Assembly: GCA_000171875.1 (NCBI GenBank)
Contig: ABHI01000003.1
Location: 1-64,000, forward strand
Direction of reading: 5' to 3'
DNA length: 64,000 bases
Origin: Flavobacteriales bacterium ALC-1
Lineage (GTDB): Bacteria; Bacteroidota; Bacteroidia; Flavobacteriales; Flavobacteriaceae
Shown here: positions 1 to 9,084 of the stretch, piece after piece
Position numbering within the stretch: position 1 is the first letter of the stretch
Layout of the letters: the number at the start of each line of letters is the position of its first letter
The notes under the pieces: generated by a model
Told to the model about the DNA's origin: nothing
Database searches by the model: none
What the model saw: the letters and a program-made list of their open reading frames with translations, nothing else
Translations under genes and position numbers: made by a program

Positions 1-251
1 AAATTTCTACATTTTTGGCCAAGAATAGGATGTATGAAGTATTAGGTTTGTTTATTTTGTTTATTGTTGGTATTATGTTAGTGACTGAAGGAGGTCATTT
101 AGCACATTTAAAAATCTTTGGAAATGAAATTGTACCAATGAGTAAAACAACATTTTATTTTGTTATTGTAGTTTTGGTTATCGTAGATATTGTACAAGGG
201 CGTTATCAGAAAAAATTAATAAAAGAAGAAATTTCAGATCTTTCTAAATAA
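1..251 (+). CDS. TerC-like integral membrane protein, C-terminal end (partial)
   Basis: Only the last part of this gene is present. The frame is open to the left edge, so the TTG at 15 and the ATG at 30 need not be starts. The visible part has two hydrophobic segments (about YEVLGLFILFIVGIML and TFYFVIVVLVIVDIV) separated by a short loop with GGHLAH and GNEIVPMSK, and a basic C-terminal tail with QGRYQKK. From memory this pattern matches the C-terminal end of flavobacterial TerC-family proteins, membrane proteins linked to metal-ion handling. The family call is recognition of a short segment only and is moderately sure. Confidence 0.5.
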   Translation, partial: ISTFLAKNRMYEVLGLFILFIVGIMLVTEGGHLAHLKIFGNEIVPMSKTTFYFVIVVLVIVDIVQGRYQKKLIKEEISDLSK

Positions 252-264
252 AAGCTATTAAAAA

Positions 265-564
265 ATGAAAAAGTTTAAACTTAAGATTTTCGTCATTATT
301 TTCTTTATCTTATTGGTAATTCAATTTTTGATTGGCTTAGCTGATGTTTTATTATCTCAAGCTGATAGTGAATTGACGTCATTTACATCTATTTTAATTA
401 CTGTTTGTAGCTTTCCAATTAACATGATTAATAGAGATTTGCCTTTTTATACAAACGAAGGTACTGGTGCTGCAATTATTTTTTGGATAATGAACCTTAT
501 AATACAAGCTACTATAGTTTACGGTTTCAAAAGAATATATAAAAGAGTAAAACGGACTTATTAA
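265..564 (+). CDS. Small membrane protein of unknown function (99 aa)
   Basis: A 99-residue protein starting at an ATG 13 bases after the TerC-like gene, so probably co-transcribed with it. It has a basic N-terminus followed by a long hydrophobic stretch (residues about 6-30), a moderately hydrophobic middle around SILITVCSFPINMI, and a third hydrophobic segment (about 70-88) before a basic tail. That gives two or three membrane spans. I recognise no family. It ends about 45 bases before the convergent lptB end. Confidence 0.6.
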   Translation: MKKFKLKIFVIIFFILLVIQFLIGLADVLLSQADSELTSFTSILITVCSFPINMINRDLPFYTNEGTGAAIIFWIMNLIIQATIVYGFKRIYKRVKRTY

Positions 565-610
565 ATAATTAAAGTCAAACTTTTGTTGTTTTGAGGAAAT
601 AAATAGTCGT

Positions 611-1351
611 TTAAAACTCTAACTTCTTCTTGCGAAGTTCAAAGTTCTGACCTAAATAAACCTTACGTACCATTTCATCACTGGCTAATTCTTCAGGTTT
701 ACCAGCTTTTAAAATACCACCTTCAAACATAAGGTAAGTTCTGTCTGTAATAGCGAGAGTTTCTTGTACATTATGATCTGTAATAAGAATACCAATATTC
801 TTTTTGGTCAACTTTGCAATAATACGTTGAATATCTTCTACAGCAACCGGATCGACACCTGCAAAAGGTTCATCTAATAAAATAAAATTAGGATCTGTAG
901 CTAATGCTCTTGCAATTTCTGTACGTCTACGCTCACCACCAGAGAGTAAATCACCTCTATTTGTTCTAATATGTCCTAACCCAAACTCTTCAATAAGCGA
1001 TTCCATTTTATCGTGTTGGGCTTTCTTACTTAACTTGGTAAGTTGCAATACACTAAGGATATTATCTTCTATACTCAATTTTCTAAATACAGAAGCTTCT
1101 TGCGCTAAATAACCGATACCATTTTGAGCACGTTTGTACATTGGGTATTTAGTAATATTTGTATCATCTAAGTATATATTACCGCCATTAGGCTTTATAA
1201 TACCTACAATCATATAAAACGAAGTCGTTTTACCTGCACCATTAGGACCAAGCAGACCTACAATTTCCCCTTGGTTAACTTCCAAAGAAACATCCTTTAC
1301 TACTTTTCGTCCGCTGTAGGACTTCATTAAATGTTCTGCTCGTAATTTCAT
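611..1351 (-). CDS. lptB: LPS export ABC transporter ATP-binding protein LptB
   Basis: ATPase that powers extraction of lipopolysaccharide from the inner membrane together with LptF/LptG. All ABC motifs are present: Walker [10 protein letters not shown] (35-43), a Q-loop at [10 protein letters not shown] (about 81-90), signature LSGGERRR (136-143), Walker [13 protein letters not shown] (157-168) and the H-loop histidine in TDHN (193). LSGGERRR and DEPFAGVDP are typical of LptB rather than of other ABC ATPases. The length of 246 is normal. It is the last gene of a minus-strand run with kdsD, tatC and a CMD-family gene; placement beside kdsD (Kdo synthesis) fits an envelope-biogenesis cluster. 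Confidence 0.93.
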   Translation of the reverse strand: MKLRAEHLMKSYSGRKVVKDVSLEVNQGEIVGLLGPNGAGKTTSFYMIVGIIKPNGGNIYLDDTNITKYPMYKRAQNGIGYLAQEASVFRKLSIEDNILSVLQLTKLSKKAQHDKMESLIEEFGLGHIRTNRGDLLSGGERRRTEIARALATDPNFILLDEPFAGVDPVAVEDIQRIIAKLTKKNIGILITDHNVQETLAITDRTYLMFEGGILKAGKPEELASDEMVRKVYLGQNFELRKKKLEF

Positions 1352-1424
1352 ATACTTTCAATGAACGCTAAAAATAACAAAATCATATACATTCTGTTGC
1401 CTTTGACTATCATTTATAAAAAGT

Positions 1425-1772
1425 TTAACCTTGATTTTCAATAGCTTCCCAATACTCGTGTGCACGTCTTAAATGAGGTATAACTATGGTACCACCAACC
1501 AATGTTGCAATACTCAAGGCTTCTCCTACCTCTTCTCTAGTAACTCCTTCATTATAAGAAGATTCTAAATGATACTTAACACAATCATCACAACGTAATA
1601 CGGTTGAAGCTACTAAACCTAGTAGTTCTTTTGTTTTTTTATCTAATACACCTTCTTTAAAAGCATTAGTATCTAAATTAAAAATGCGTTTAATCACTTT
1701 GTTATTATCAGCTAAAATTTTATCATTCATTTTAGCACGATAGTCATTGAATTCTTTAACGATATCAGACAT
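1425..1772 (-). CDS. Carboxymuconolactone decarboxylase (AhpD-like) family protein
   Basis: A 115-residue all-helical protein of the CMD/AhpD superfamily. The family signature CxxC...H is seen as C61-D-D-C64-V-K-Y-H68, followed by the usual EVGEALSIATLVGG helix. In AhpD proteins the two cysteines do thiol-disulfide exchange with alkylhydroperoxidases, and in other members the fold serves decarboxylases, so the substrate cannot be named. The start overlaps the end of tatC by 8 bases, so the two are translationally linked. A role in oxidative or thiol metabolism is inference from the CxxC only. Confidence 0.8.
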   Translation of the reverse strand: MSDIVKEFNDYRAKMNDKILADNNKVIKRIFNLDTNAFKEGVLDKKTKELLGLVASTVLRCDDCVKYHLESSYNEGVTREEVGEALSIATLVGGTIVIPHLRRAHEYWEAIENQG

Positions 1773-2589
1773 GTTTTTCTTTTCTTTTTTGATTTCTAAC
1801 TACAACAGCAGAAATATAAATACTTATTTGGTATAAAATTAATATAGGAACAGCTACAATTACCTGACTTGCAATATCTGGTGGAGTAATAACTGCTGAT
1901 AAAATTAGAACAATCACTAAAGCATATTTTCTATACTTCCTCATAAACTGAGGAGTTACTAAGCCAATCTTAGTTAAAAAATAGATGATAATTGGTAATT
2001 CGAATACTAAACCTGAAGCGATTGCAGATGATCTTATTATTGCTATAACAGAGCTTAAATCAAACTCATTAGATATTTCTTGACTTAAGTTATAATTTGC
2101 TAAAAAATTAATAGATAATGGTGTTACAATATAGTAACCGAAAAGTACTCCAGTAAAAAAGAGTAATGAAGCAATAATTAAAAAGCCTCTAGAATTTTTG
2201 CGTTCATTAGATCTTAATCCAGGACTTATAAAACTCCACAATTGATAAAGTACATATGGAAATGCAACAATGAAACCAGCATAAATGGATGTCCAAATAT
2301 GTGCAGAAAACTGGCCAGCTACTTTTCTATTAATAATATTGAATGGAAATTCTTCAGCACAGAATGTAGTATCAGTCATACCTAAAAATTTTGATACTTG
2401 GCATAAACCATTATAGGTTGGAAAATCCATTCTTGTTGGCCCAAAAATGATAACATCAAAAATAAATTTATAAAATATAGCGGCTAAGGACGCTGCGATA
2501 ACAATTCCTAGAGTCGCTCGTATTAAATGCCATCTTAAATCTTCGAGATGGTCTAAAAAGGACATCTCATCAATAGTCTTTTTCGCCAT
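1765..2589 (-). CDS. tatC: Sec-independent protein translocase TatC
   Basis: The polytopic receptor subunit of the twin-arginine translocase, which exports folded proteins. The N-terminus carries the typical MSFLDHLEDLRWHLIR element. The glutamate in this cytoplasmic region binds the RR signal in characterised TatC. Six hydrophobic spans follow, with the family-typical YQLWSFISPGL loop and KYRKYALV before span five. The length of 274 is normal. The start codon overlaps the kdsD stop by one base (TAATG), so the genes are translationally coupled. No tatA is seen next to it. Confidence 0.93.
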   Translation of the reverse strand: MAKKTIDEMSFLDHLEDLRWHLIRATLGIVIAASLAAIFYKFIFDVIIFGPTRMDFPTYNGLCQVSKFLGMTDTTFCAEEFPFNIINRKVAGQFSAHIWTSIYAGFIVAFPYVLYQLWSFISPGLRSNERKNSRGFLIIASLLFFTGVLFGYYIVTPLSINFLANYNLSQEISNEFDLSSVIAIIRSSAIASGLVFELPIIIYFLTKIGLVTPQFMRKYRKYALVIVLILSAVITPPDIASQVIVAVPILILYQISIYISAVVVRNQKRKEKHV

Positions 2590-3554
2590 TATATAATACC
2601 TTCTTTTATTAAATCATGAAGGTGAACAATACCAACATACTTATCATTATGTGCTACCAATAATTGTGAAATCCCATATTCTTCCATCATCTCTTTTGCA
2701 TCTACTGCCATAGCATCTTCTTCAATTCTCCTAGGATTTTCACTCATTATATCTTTGGCTTTTAAACCTGTGATATCATCACTTTTACTTAACATTCGTC
2801 TTAAATCACCATCAGTAATAATACCAACAATTTTTTCGTTATCGACAACAGCTGTAACACCTAACATTTTTTCAGTAATCTCTACAATAACTTCCTTTAA
2901 ACTGGTTTCTAAACCAACTTGTGGTTTTAAGTTTTGAGAGGATAAATCATTTACACGTAAATATAAGCGCTTTCCTAAAGCTCCACCTGGATGGTATTTT
3001 GCAAAATCTTTGCTAGAAAAACCACGTAATTCTAATAAACAAACAGCTATAGCATCCCCCATTACCAATTGCGCTGTTGTACTTGTTGTTGGAGCTAAGT
3101 TATTTGGGCAAGCTTCTTGTTCAACATACGTGTTTAAAACATAATTGGCTTGCTGACCTAAAAATGAATCTGTATTGCCAGTAATAGCAATCATTTTATT
3201 ATTTGCATTTTTAATAAGTGGTACTAAAACTTTAATTTCTGGGGTATTACCACTTTTAGATATACAAATTACAACATCATCTTTAAGGATTAATCCAAGA
3301 TCACCATGTATGGCATCTGCTGCATGCATAAAAACAGATGGTGTGCCTGTAGAATTTAAGGTTGCAACAATCTTATTTGCGATAATGGCGCTTTTACCAA
3401 TACCAGTAATTATTACACGTCCTTTAGAATTATAGATTAATTCTATCGCTTTAGGGAAATCTTCTGTAAGTAACTCAGACAAGTTATCTATAGCTTCGCT
3501 CTCTAATTTTATAGTACTTTTTGCAGTGTTTAAAATGGATGGAGTGGTGTTCAA
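2589..3554 (-). CDS. kdsD: Arabinose-5-phosphate isomerase, KpsF/GutQ family
   Basis: Converts ribulose 5-phosphate to arabinose 5-phosphate, the first step of Kdo synthesis for LPS. A SIS sugar-isomerase domain fills residues about 35-175 (GKSAIIANKIVATLNSTGTP, CISKSGNTPEI), and two CBS domains follow (about 205-321, with GIITDGDLRRML and YVGIVHLHDLI). This is the standard KdsD architecture and length. It is divergent from recQ across a region of under 90 bases, heads the kdsD-tatC-CMD run, and has lptB nearby, so LPS precursor synthesis and export are adjacent. Confidence 0.92.
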   Translation of the reverse strand: MNTTPSILNTAKSTIKLESEAIDNLSELLTEDFPKAIELIYNSKGRVIITGIGKSAIIANKIVATLNSTGTPSVFMHAADAIHGDLGLILKDDVVICISKSGNTPEIKVLVPLIKNANNKMIAITGNTDSFLGQQANYVLNTYVEQEACPNNLAPTTSTTAQLVMGDAIAVCLLELRGFSSKDFAKYHPGGALGKRLYLRVNDLSSQNLKPQVGLETSLKEVIVEITEKMLGVTAVVDNEKIVGIITDGDLRRMLSKSDDITGLKAKDIMSENPRRIEEDAMAVDAKEMMEEYGISQLLVAHNDKYVGIVHLHDLIKEGII

Positions 3555-3641
3555 AACTTATTAATTATTGAGTTTTTTAGATTTAAAGAAATTGTTATCT
3601 TTAAGGTTATGCAAATGTATATAAAATACTAATAGGGATTA

Positions 3642-5843
3642 ATGAGTATTGCAGAAATTGACTTACACGATTCACTAAAAAAATATTTTGGTTTTTCCGC
3701 GTTTAAAGGTTTACAAGAAGAGGTTATAAAGAACGTTGTTGCTGGTAATAACACGTTTGTTATTATGCCTACAGGTGGTGGGAAATCATTATGTTATCAA
3801 CTTCCGGCTTTGATAAAGGAAGGAACTGCTATTGTAGTATCTCCACTTATTGCTCTGATGAAAAACCAAGTGGACGCCATCCGAGCTGTCTCTGATCACG
3901 ATGGTGTAGCACATGTTTTAAATTCTTCATTGAATAAAACGGAAGTAAAACGTGTAAAAGATGATATTGTTAATGGAATTACAAAATTACTCTATGTAGC
4001 ACCAGAATCATTAACTAAAGAAGAATATGTTGAGTTTTTAAGAACAGTCAAAATTTCGTTTATGGCTGTTGACGAAGCACATTGTATTAGTGAATGGGGA
4101 CATGATTTTAGACCAGAGTATAGAAATTTAAAGACAATTATAAAACGTATAGGAGACGATATTCCTATTGTAGGTCTTACAGCTACAGCAACTCCTAAAG
4201 TACAAGAAGATATATTGAAGAGTTTAGGTATGCCTAATGCGGTAACATTTAAAGCTTCATTTAACAGACCAAACTTATATTACGAAGTACGCCCAAAAAC
4301 TAAGAATGTAGATGCTGATATTATTCGTTTTGTAAAACAGAATGATGGAAAATCTGGTATTGTTTATTGTTTGAGTAGAAAACGTGTTGAAGAACTGGCG
4401 CAAGTACTTCAAGTTAATGGAGTAAAAGCCGTGCCTTATCATGCTGGTCTTGATGCTAAAACGAGAGTGAAGCATCAAGATATGTTCTTAATGGAAGATA
4501 CAGATGTTGTTGTTGCGACTATTGCATTCGGAATGGGAATTGATAAACCAGATGTACGTTTTGTAATACACCATGATATACCTAAAAGTATAGAGAGTTA
4601 TTATCAAGAAACTGGTAGAGCTGGTAGAGATGGAGGAGAAGGGCATTGTTTAGCTTATTATGCATACAAAGATATTGAGAAGCTTGAAAAGTTTATGTCT
4701 GGCAAGCCAGTTGCAGAACAAGAAATTGGTCATGCATTATTACAAGAAGTTGTTGCCTTTGCTGAGACTTCAGTGTCGAGACGAAAATTTATTCTTCATT
4801 ATTTTGGTGAAGAATTCAATAACGAAACTGGAGAAGGAGGTGATATGGATGATAATGTCCGTAATCCTAAAAAACAAGTTGAAGCCAAAGATGAGGTTAA
4901 GACCCTATTAGAAACCGTTGAAAAGACTAATGAAAAATACAAATCCAAAGATTTAGTACAAGTGCTTGTTGGTAAGGCTAATGCCTTAATTTCTTCTCAC
5001 AAAACAGATACACAGCCCTTTTTTGGAATTGGAAAAAGTAAAGATGCTCGTTATTGGATGGCTTTGATTCGTCAAGTCTTAGTTGCAGGTTATCTAAAGA
5101 AAGATATTGAAACATACGGTGTTTTAAGATTAAGTGATAATGGTAAAAATTATATAAGTAAACCAGAATCGTTTTTGATGGCTGAAGACCATGTGTTTGA
5201 TGAAGGTTCTAATGACGGCATTATTACAAATGCTAAGGGAGGTGGAGCCGCAGCTGACGAAAAATTGATGACCATGCTTAAAGATTTACGTAAACGTAAT
5301 GCCAAGAGTTTAGGAGTGCCTCCATTTGTTATTTTTCAAGATCCTTCGCTAGAAGATATGGCTTTAAAATACCCAATTAGTATTGAAGAGTTATCCAATG
5401 TGCATGGAGTTGGTGAGAGTAAAGCCAAAAAATATGGAAAAGACTTTGTTGGTTTAATTGCTGATTATGTTGAGGAAAATGATATTATGCGACCAGATGA
5501 TATGGTTGTAAAATCTACAGGAACTAACTCTGCAATAAAATTATATATCATTCAGAATGTAGATAGAAAGTTACCGTTAACTGATATTGCATCTTCCAAA
5601 GGTATGGAAATGCCTAAGTTTATTAAGGAAATGGAATCTATTGTGTTTTCTGGTACTAAGTTGAATATCAATTATTGGATAGATGATATCTTAGATGAAG
5701 ACCAACAAGAAGAAATTCATGACTACTTTATGGAATCCGAAAGCGATAAAATAGACGATGCTATTGAAGAGTTTGATGGTGACTATGATGATGAAGAACT
5801 ACGTCTATATCGTATCAAGTTTATGAGTGAGGTGGCTAACTAG
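3642..5843 (+). CDS. recQ: ATP-dependent DNA helicase RecQ
   Basis: A 3'-5' superfamily 2 helicase for recombination and fork repair. Visible motifs are Walker A PTGGGKS (43-49), DEAH at 144-147, the SAT-like TATAT after VGLT (about 180-185), and motif [13 protein letters not shown] (322-332). After the helicase core comes an RQC-like region and then an HRDC-like segment around [18 protein letters not shown]. The C-terminal tail (about 655-733) is acidic. The RQC zinc-finger region (about 376-405) keeps the [13 protein letters not shown] scaffold but has none of the four cysteines usual in RecQ. The length of 733 is longer than E. coli RecQ (about 610). Confidence 0.94.
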   Translation: MSIAEIDLHDSLKKYFGFSAFKGLQEEVIKNVVAGNNTFVIMPTGGGKSLCYQLPALIKEGTAIVVSPLIALMKNQVDAIRAVSDHDGVAHVLNSSLNKTEVKRVKDDIVNGITKLLYVAPESLTKEEYVEFLRTVKISFMAVDEAHCISEWGHDFRPEYRNLKTIIKRIGDDIPIVGLTATATPKVQEDILKSLGMPNAVTFKASFNRPNLYYEVRPKTKNVDADIIRFVKQNDGKSGIVYCLSRKRVEELAQVLQVNGVKAVPYHAGLDAKTRVKHQDMFLMEDTDVVVATIAFGMGIDKPDVRFVIHHDIPKSIESYYQETGRAGRDGGEGHCLAYYAYKDIEKLEKFMSGKPVAEQEIGHALLQEVVAFAETSVSRRKFILHYFGEEFNNETGEGGDMDDNVRNPKKQVEAKDEVKTLLETVEKTNEKYKSKDLVQVLVGKANALISSHKTDTQPFFGIGKSKDARYWMALIRQVLVAGYLKKDIETYGVLRLSDNGKNYISKPESFLMAEDHVFDEGSNDGIITNAKGGGAAADEKLMTMLKDLRKRNAKSLGVPPFVIFQDPSLEDMALKYPISIEELSNVHGVGESKAKKYGKDFVGLIADYVEENDIMRPDDMVVKSTGTNSAIKLYIIQNVDRKLPLTDIASSKGMEMPKFIKEMESIVFSGTKLNINYWIDDILDEDQQEEIHDYFMESESDKIDDAIEEFDGDYDDEELRLYRIKFMSEVAN

Positions 5844-5880
5844 CAAACATTAAACATAGTAGTTCTAAAAAACAATAAAA

Positions 5881-6417
5881 ATGTTTAATCCTAATAAACT
5901 AAATGACTCTAGTATACAACTCATCCAAAATACTTCTGATGAGTTTCTTTTGCTAGTTCCAGGATATAAGTGTCGGTTGGATATTGGGACTTTTCTGCGT
6001 TTTTTATTATTTGGTGGCTCTATTGCAATTATTGCTTTCTTATTATATGAATCCCTTGACCAAGGTGTTTCAATTCCTTTGATTATTGCTCTTATTTTTA
6101 TGATAATTCTCACTGTAGTGTTTAACACACATACGAGAATTCAATTTTCTAAAGAATATATAAAAGTGCGATATGGTTGGTTGCCATATATTAGAAAACG
6201 TAAGACAAAGAATTTTAAGAGCGTACTTGTAGAGTATAATGATCCTAGTTCTATTGATGGTGCAGGTAGTGGCTTCAATTATGTAATTATGGTATTTTCT
6301 AATCAGTGGAATATTAAAATTATGATGGATCAATTAAATAGAAAAGAAAAAGACTTCTTAACTGGTAGATTAAATTATCTGAAGTCCAAATTTGCTAATG
6401 ATCAATATATTGTTTAG
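5881..6417 (+). CDS. Membrane protein of unknown function, PH-domain-like
   Basis: A 178-residue protein starting 37 bases after recQ on the same strand. Residues about 40-80 form two adjacent hydrophobic segments. They are followed by a soluble part with RIQFSKEYIKVRYGWLPYIRKRKTKNFKSVLVEY. An alternating-strand pattern after a two-helix hairpin is usual for bacterial PH-like (YdbT/DUF304-type) proteins, but I do not recognise the exact family. The call therefore rests on topology, and the function is unknown. Confidence 0.6.
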   Translation: MFNPNKLNDSSIQLIQNTSDEFLLLVPGYKCRLDIGTFLRFLLFGGSIAIIAFLLYESLDQGVSIPLIIALIFMIILTVVFNTHTRIQFSKEYIKVRYGWLPYIRKRKTKNFKSVLVEYNDPSSIDGAGSGFNYVIMVFSNQWNIKIMMDQLNRKEKDFLTGRLNYLKSKFANDQYIV

Positions 6418-6430
6418 TCTCAATTAGTTG

Positions 6431-6874
6431 TTACTCCTCTTCATCAGAAACAATATACTTAGTAAACAAAATATCGTACTTCTTAACATTTAATTGAATA
6501 CTGTTTAATTTTCTGTTTTCTAGTTGTTTAATATCACTTTCTTCAATCTGAAAATCAATTTTAGTAATATAACGTCCTTTTATATCTGAATTTTCAGACT
6601 CGAATTCTGGCATATCAGAGTTGAGCTTTAATTCTAAATTCTCGCCTTTAATTGTAAGTAAAGCCCCAATTTTAGATTTTACATTTAATTCACCAACAAT
6701 TACTGTCTGAAAAAAGAAATAACCACCTAATTCATTCAAACCAGCAAAAAGCACATTATTCTTAGAAACCCCAAAAGGAGTATTTTCAACATCATGTATA
6801 ATTGCTTCTATACTATCATTAGATTTTGTGTCAGATGTTTTATTACCAAAAAGTTTAGTTAAAGAAAAGCCCAT
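6431..6874 (-). CDS. Hypothetical cytosolic protein (147 aa)
   Basis: An acidic, soluble protein with no signal peptide or membrane span. I place the start at the ATG at 6874 (MGFSLTKLFG); the frame can be extended upstream to 6919, but the added residues (hydrophobic/basic, LLKLVLLKLK) look like read-through of the A/T-rich leader. The middle part (GGYFFFQTVIVGELNVKS) and the regular strand pattern suggest a beta-rich fold. No known family is recognised. It is convergent with the PH-like gene (13 bases apart) and divergent from the cyclophilin-FKBP gene. Confidence 0.55.
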   Translation of the reverse strand: MGFSLTKLFGNKTSDTKSNDSIEAIIHDVENTPFGVSKNNVLFAGLNELGGYFFFQTVIVGELNVKSKIGALLTIKGENLELKLNSDMPEFESENSDIKGRYITKIDFQIEESDIKQLENRKLNSIQLNVKKYDILFTKYIVSDEEE

Positions 6875-6956
6875 AATTTTTAATTTCAGCAAAACTAACT
6901 TTAATAAATCAATTCTCAAATCTTCAATCTAAATTCGTAAATCATAAATCATTGAC

Positions 6957-6964
6957 TATCTTTG
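6957..6964 (+). promoter_or_regulatory. -7 box TATCTTTG of the cyclophilin-FKBP gene
   Basis: TATCTTTG is an exact match to the TAnnTTTG -7 consensus of the Bacteroidota housekeeping sigma factor. It lies 25 bases before the ATG at 6989, leaving a leader of roughly 15 bases. No clear -33 TTG is visible at the usual distance. Confidence 0.6.
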
Positions 6965-6988
6965 CAGCCTTAAACAAAAGAAAACAAA

Positions 6989-7924
6989 ATGCAAGACGGT
7001 TTATACGCAAAATTCAACACTTCAAAAGGTGAGATATTAGTAAACTTAGAGTTTGAGAAAACTCCAGGGACAGTAGGTAATTTTGTGGCATTAGCAGAAG
7101 GAAATTTAGAAAATTCAGCTAAACCACAAGGAAACCCTTACTATGATGGTTTAAAATTCCATAGAGTAATTCCAGATTTTATGATTCAAGGTGGTTGCCC
7201 ACAAGGAACAGGAACAGGAAACCCAGGCTATAAGTTTGATGACGAATTTCATCCAGAATTAAAACATGATGGTCCTGGTGTACTGTCTATGGCTAATGCA
7301 GGTCCTGGTACTAACGGAAGTCAATTTTTTATAACTCATATAGCAACTGATTGGTTAGATGGTAAGCATACTGTTTTTGGTAAAGTGGTTGAAGGACAAG
7401 ATGTAGTAGATGCAGTGGCACAAGGTGATGCCATTGAAAGTTTAGAAATTGTAAGACAAGGAGCTGCTGCTGAAAGTTTTAATGCTATTGAGGCGTTTAG
7501 AACTTTTGAAGGTTCTCGTGAGAAACGCATTGCTGCAGAGCGTGAAGCTGCAAAAGCGCAGTTAGATAAATTATCGGCCGGTTTTGAAGAAACAGAAACT
7601 GGTTTACGTTACCAAATCATTCAAAAAGGTGAAGGAAAAAAAGCTGAAAAAGGAAATATGGTTTCTGTACATTATAAAGGACAATTAGCTGACGGCACGG
7701 TATTCGATTCGTCATATAAAAGAAATTCACCCTTAGATTTCCAAGTTGGAGTTGGGCAAGTGATTCCAGGTTGGGACGAAGGTATTTGCTTATTAAATGT
7801 CGGTGATAAAGCCCGTTTGGTAATTCCTAGTGATTTAGGTTATGGTGCTGCTGGAGCTGGAGGTGTTATTCCACCTGATGCTACTTTGGTTTTCGATGTA
7901 GAACTAATGGATGTGAAATCATAA
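6989..7924 (+). CDS. Peptidyl-prolyl isomerase: cyclophilin-FKBP fusion
   Basis: A dual-family prolyl isomerase. Residues 1-157 are a cyclophilin domain with the catalytic arginine in FHRV (59), MIQGG (65-69), SQFFIT (111-116) and the binding-site tryptophan and histidine in [12 protein letters not shown] helical linker (about 160-198) follows, rich in Glu, Lys and Ala. Residues about 200-311 are an FKBP domain with [28 protein letters not shown] and [15 protein letters not shown], so both active sites look complete. No signal peptide is present, so a cytosolic folding role is likely. A strong hairpin terminator follows at 7965, and the gene appears monocistronic. Confidence 0.93.
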   Translation: MQDGLYAKFNTSKGEILVNLEFEKTPGTVGNFVALAEGNLENSAKPQGNPYYDGLKFHRVIPDFMIQGGCPQGTGTGNPGYKFDDEFHPELKHDGPGVLSMANAGPGTNGSQFFITHIATDWLDGKHTVFGKVVEGQDVVDAVAQGDAIESLEIVRQGAAAESFNAIEAFRTFEGSREKRIAAEREAAKAQLDKLSAGFEETETGLRYQIIQKGEGKKAEKGNMVSVHYKGQLADGTVFDSSYKRNSPLDFQVGVGQVIPGWDEGICLLNVGDKARLVIPSDLGYGAAGAGGVIPPDATLVFDVELMDVKS

Positions 7925-7964
7925 TAGAATTCATTAATTTTAGTAACAAAATTTAAAAAGAATC

Positions 7965-7990
7965 GTCTCACTTATAGTGAGACTTTTTTT
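7965..7990 (+). terminator. Rho-independent terminator after the PPIase gene
   Basis: Perfect 7-bp stem GTCTCAC/GTGAGAC with loop TTATA, followed by seven T residues. It lies 40 bases after the PPIase stop codon. Confidence 0.85.
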
Positions 7991-8024
7991 ATGCTCATTA
8001 ATTGACCAATCAAACCTAACTAGA

Positions 8025-8720
8025 ATGAAATCAAAAACTTTGTTTCTATTATTAGCGGCTTTAATTCTTAGTTGCTCACCCTCTGTTGAATATTCTGAGA
8101 AATTCAAAAAAGAAACCGCAGGTAAATACCTCTACAATTTAGAAGAGCTTATTAGAGTATCTTATGATGACAATAGGCTTTTTCTAAATTGGAAAGGCGG
8201 AAAAATAGAGCCAATAGCTACTGGAGAAAATGAATTTTTTGTTGCAGATATGTACACTAAATTACGTTTTGTACAGCATCCAGAGACTAAAGAACGTTAC
8301 CTGTCTAAAATACAAGAAGACAATCAAGATAAAATTACTTATGATTATTTAAAAGTGCCCGACTCGTATAAAACACCGAGTACCCATTTAAAAGAGGGTA
8401 ATTACGAAGAAGCGTTGGCAGGTTATTTAGAAATTAAAGGACTGGACTCAACTAGTGTTTATATTGAAGAGTGGGATTTTAATAGTAAAGGCTATCAACA
8501 TATGAGAAAAAGAGAATACCAAAAAGCTATTGATGTATTAAGAATTAATGTGGCTTTACATCCTAATAGTGCTAATGTATATGATAGTTTGGGAGAGGCT
8601 TATTTATTAAGTGGTGATAGTTTAAAAGCATATGACAACTACAAAAAAACATTAGAACTCAATTCTGGAAATAAGAGAGCTCAGAAGTATATAGATACCT
8701 ACCAAAAGAAAGTAGAATAA
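8025..8720 (+). CDS. TPR-repeat lipoprotein
   Basis: A predicted outer-envelope lipoprotein of 231 residues. The start at 8025 gives a clean lipoprotein signal (MKSKTLFLLLAALILSCS, lipobox LILSC). A GTG further upstream in the same frame lies inside the preceding terminator and is not used. The N-terminal half is a beta-rich region with RLFLNWKGGKIEPI, like domains often found behind beta-lactamase or peptidase proteins. The C-terminal third has at least two TPR motifs (REYQKAIDVLRINVALHPNS, AYLLSGDSLKAYDNYKKTL). No enzymatic domain is present, so a scaffold role is likely, with the partner unknown. Confidence 0.75.
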   Translation: MKSKTLFLLLAALILSCSPSVEYSEKFKKETAGKYLYNLEELIRVSYDDNRLFLNWKGGKIEPIATGENEFFVADMYTKLRFVQHPETKERYLSKIQEDNQDKITYDYLKVPDSYKTPSTHLKEGNYEEALAGYLEIKGLDSTSVYIEEWDFNSKGYQHMRKREYQKAIDVLRINVALHPNSANVYDSLGEAYLLSGDSLKAYDNYKKTLELNSGNKRAQKYIDTYQKKVE

Positions 8721-8727
8721 TAAATAA

Positions 8728-9084
8728 TTATTGTTTTTTAAGAGTCAAGCTTAACTGTTTTCCAAAAACAGCAGCAATACCAGCAGCTAAACCGCCAACA
8801 ACGCCAGTAATTAGCATTAATGTATAAGGATTACCGCCTAAAGGTAAAAGAACAGCAATACGCTTAGCTAAGGTGAAATCGTTTCCACTACTATGTATGT
8901 AGCTTAATACAAACCATAATAATAATATGCCTAAAAAAGGAACAAAGAAAACAGCGATTTTTTTAAGCGGAAAAAACAAAGCTGTTGCAAAAGCGGCTGT
9001 CATTACAGACCACCAAGGCATAAACAAAGAGAGTATATAGGCTAATATAATGGTGGCTATAAAATTGATGATATTTTTAGTCAT
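8728..9084 (-). CDS. Small integral membrane protein of unknown function
   Basis: A protein of 118 residues with about four hydrophobic segments (around 5-25, 28-42, 45-66 and 86-108) and the motif LSLFMPWWSVMTAAFATALFF near the N-terminus. It overlaps the stop of the penicillin acylase-like gene by one base, so it is translated from the same mRNA. It resembles small conserved flavobacterial membrane proteins, but I cannot give a family or function. Confidence 0.65.
   Translation of the reverse strand: MTKNIINFIATIILAYILSLFMPWWSVMTAAFATALFFPLKKIAVFFVPFLGILLLWFVLSYIHSSGNDFTLAKRIAVLLPLGGNPYTLMLITGVVGGLAAGIAAVFGKQLSLTLKKQ

Noticed and set aside
2755..3435. Plus-strand ORFs inside kdsD
   Set aside because: They are antisense to a well-supported gene, have no promoter box or family similarity, and their hydrophobic residues follow from reading the opposite strand.
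7977..8025. Longer start for the TPR lipoprotein (GTG at 7977)
   Set aside because: It lies inside the terminator hairpin of the upstream gene and removes the lipoprotein signal from the N-terminus.
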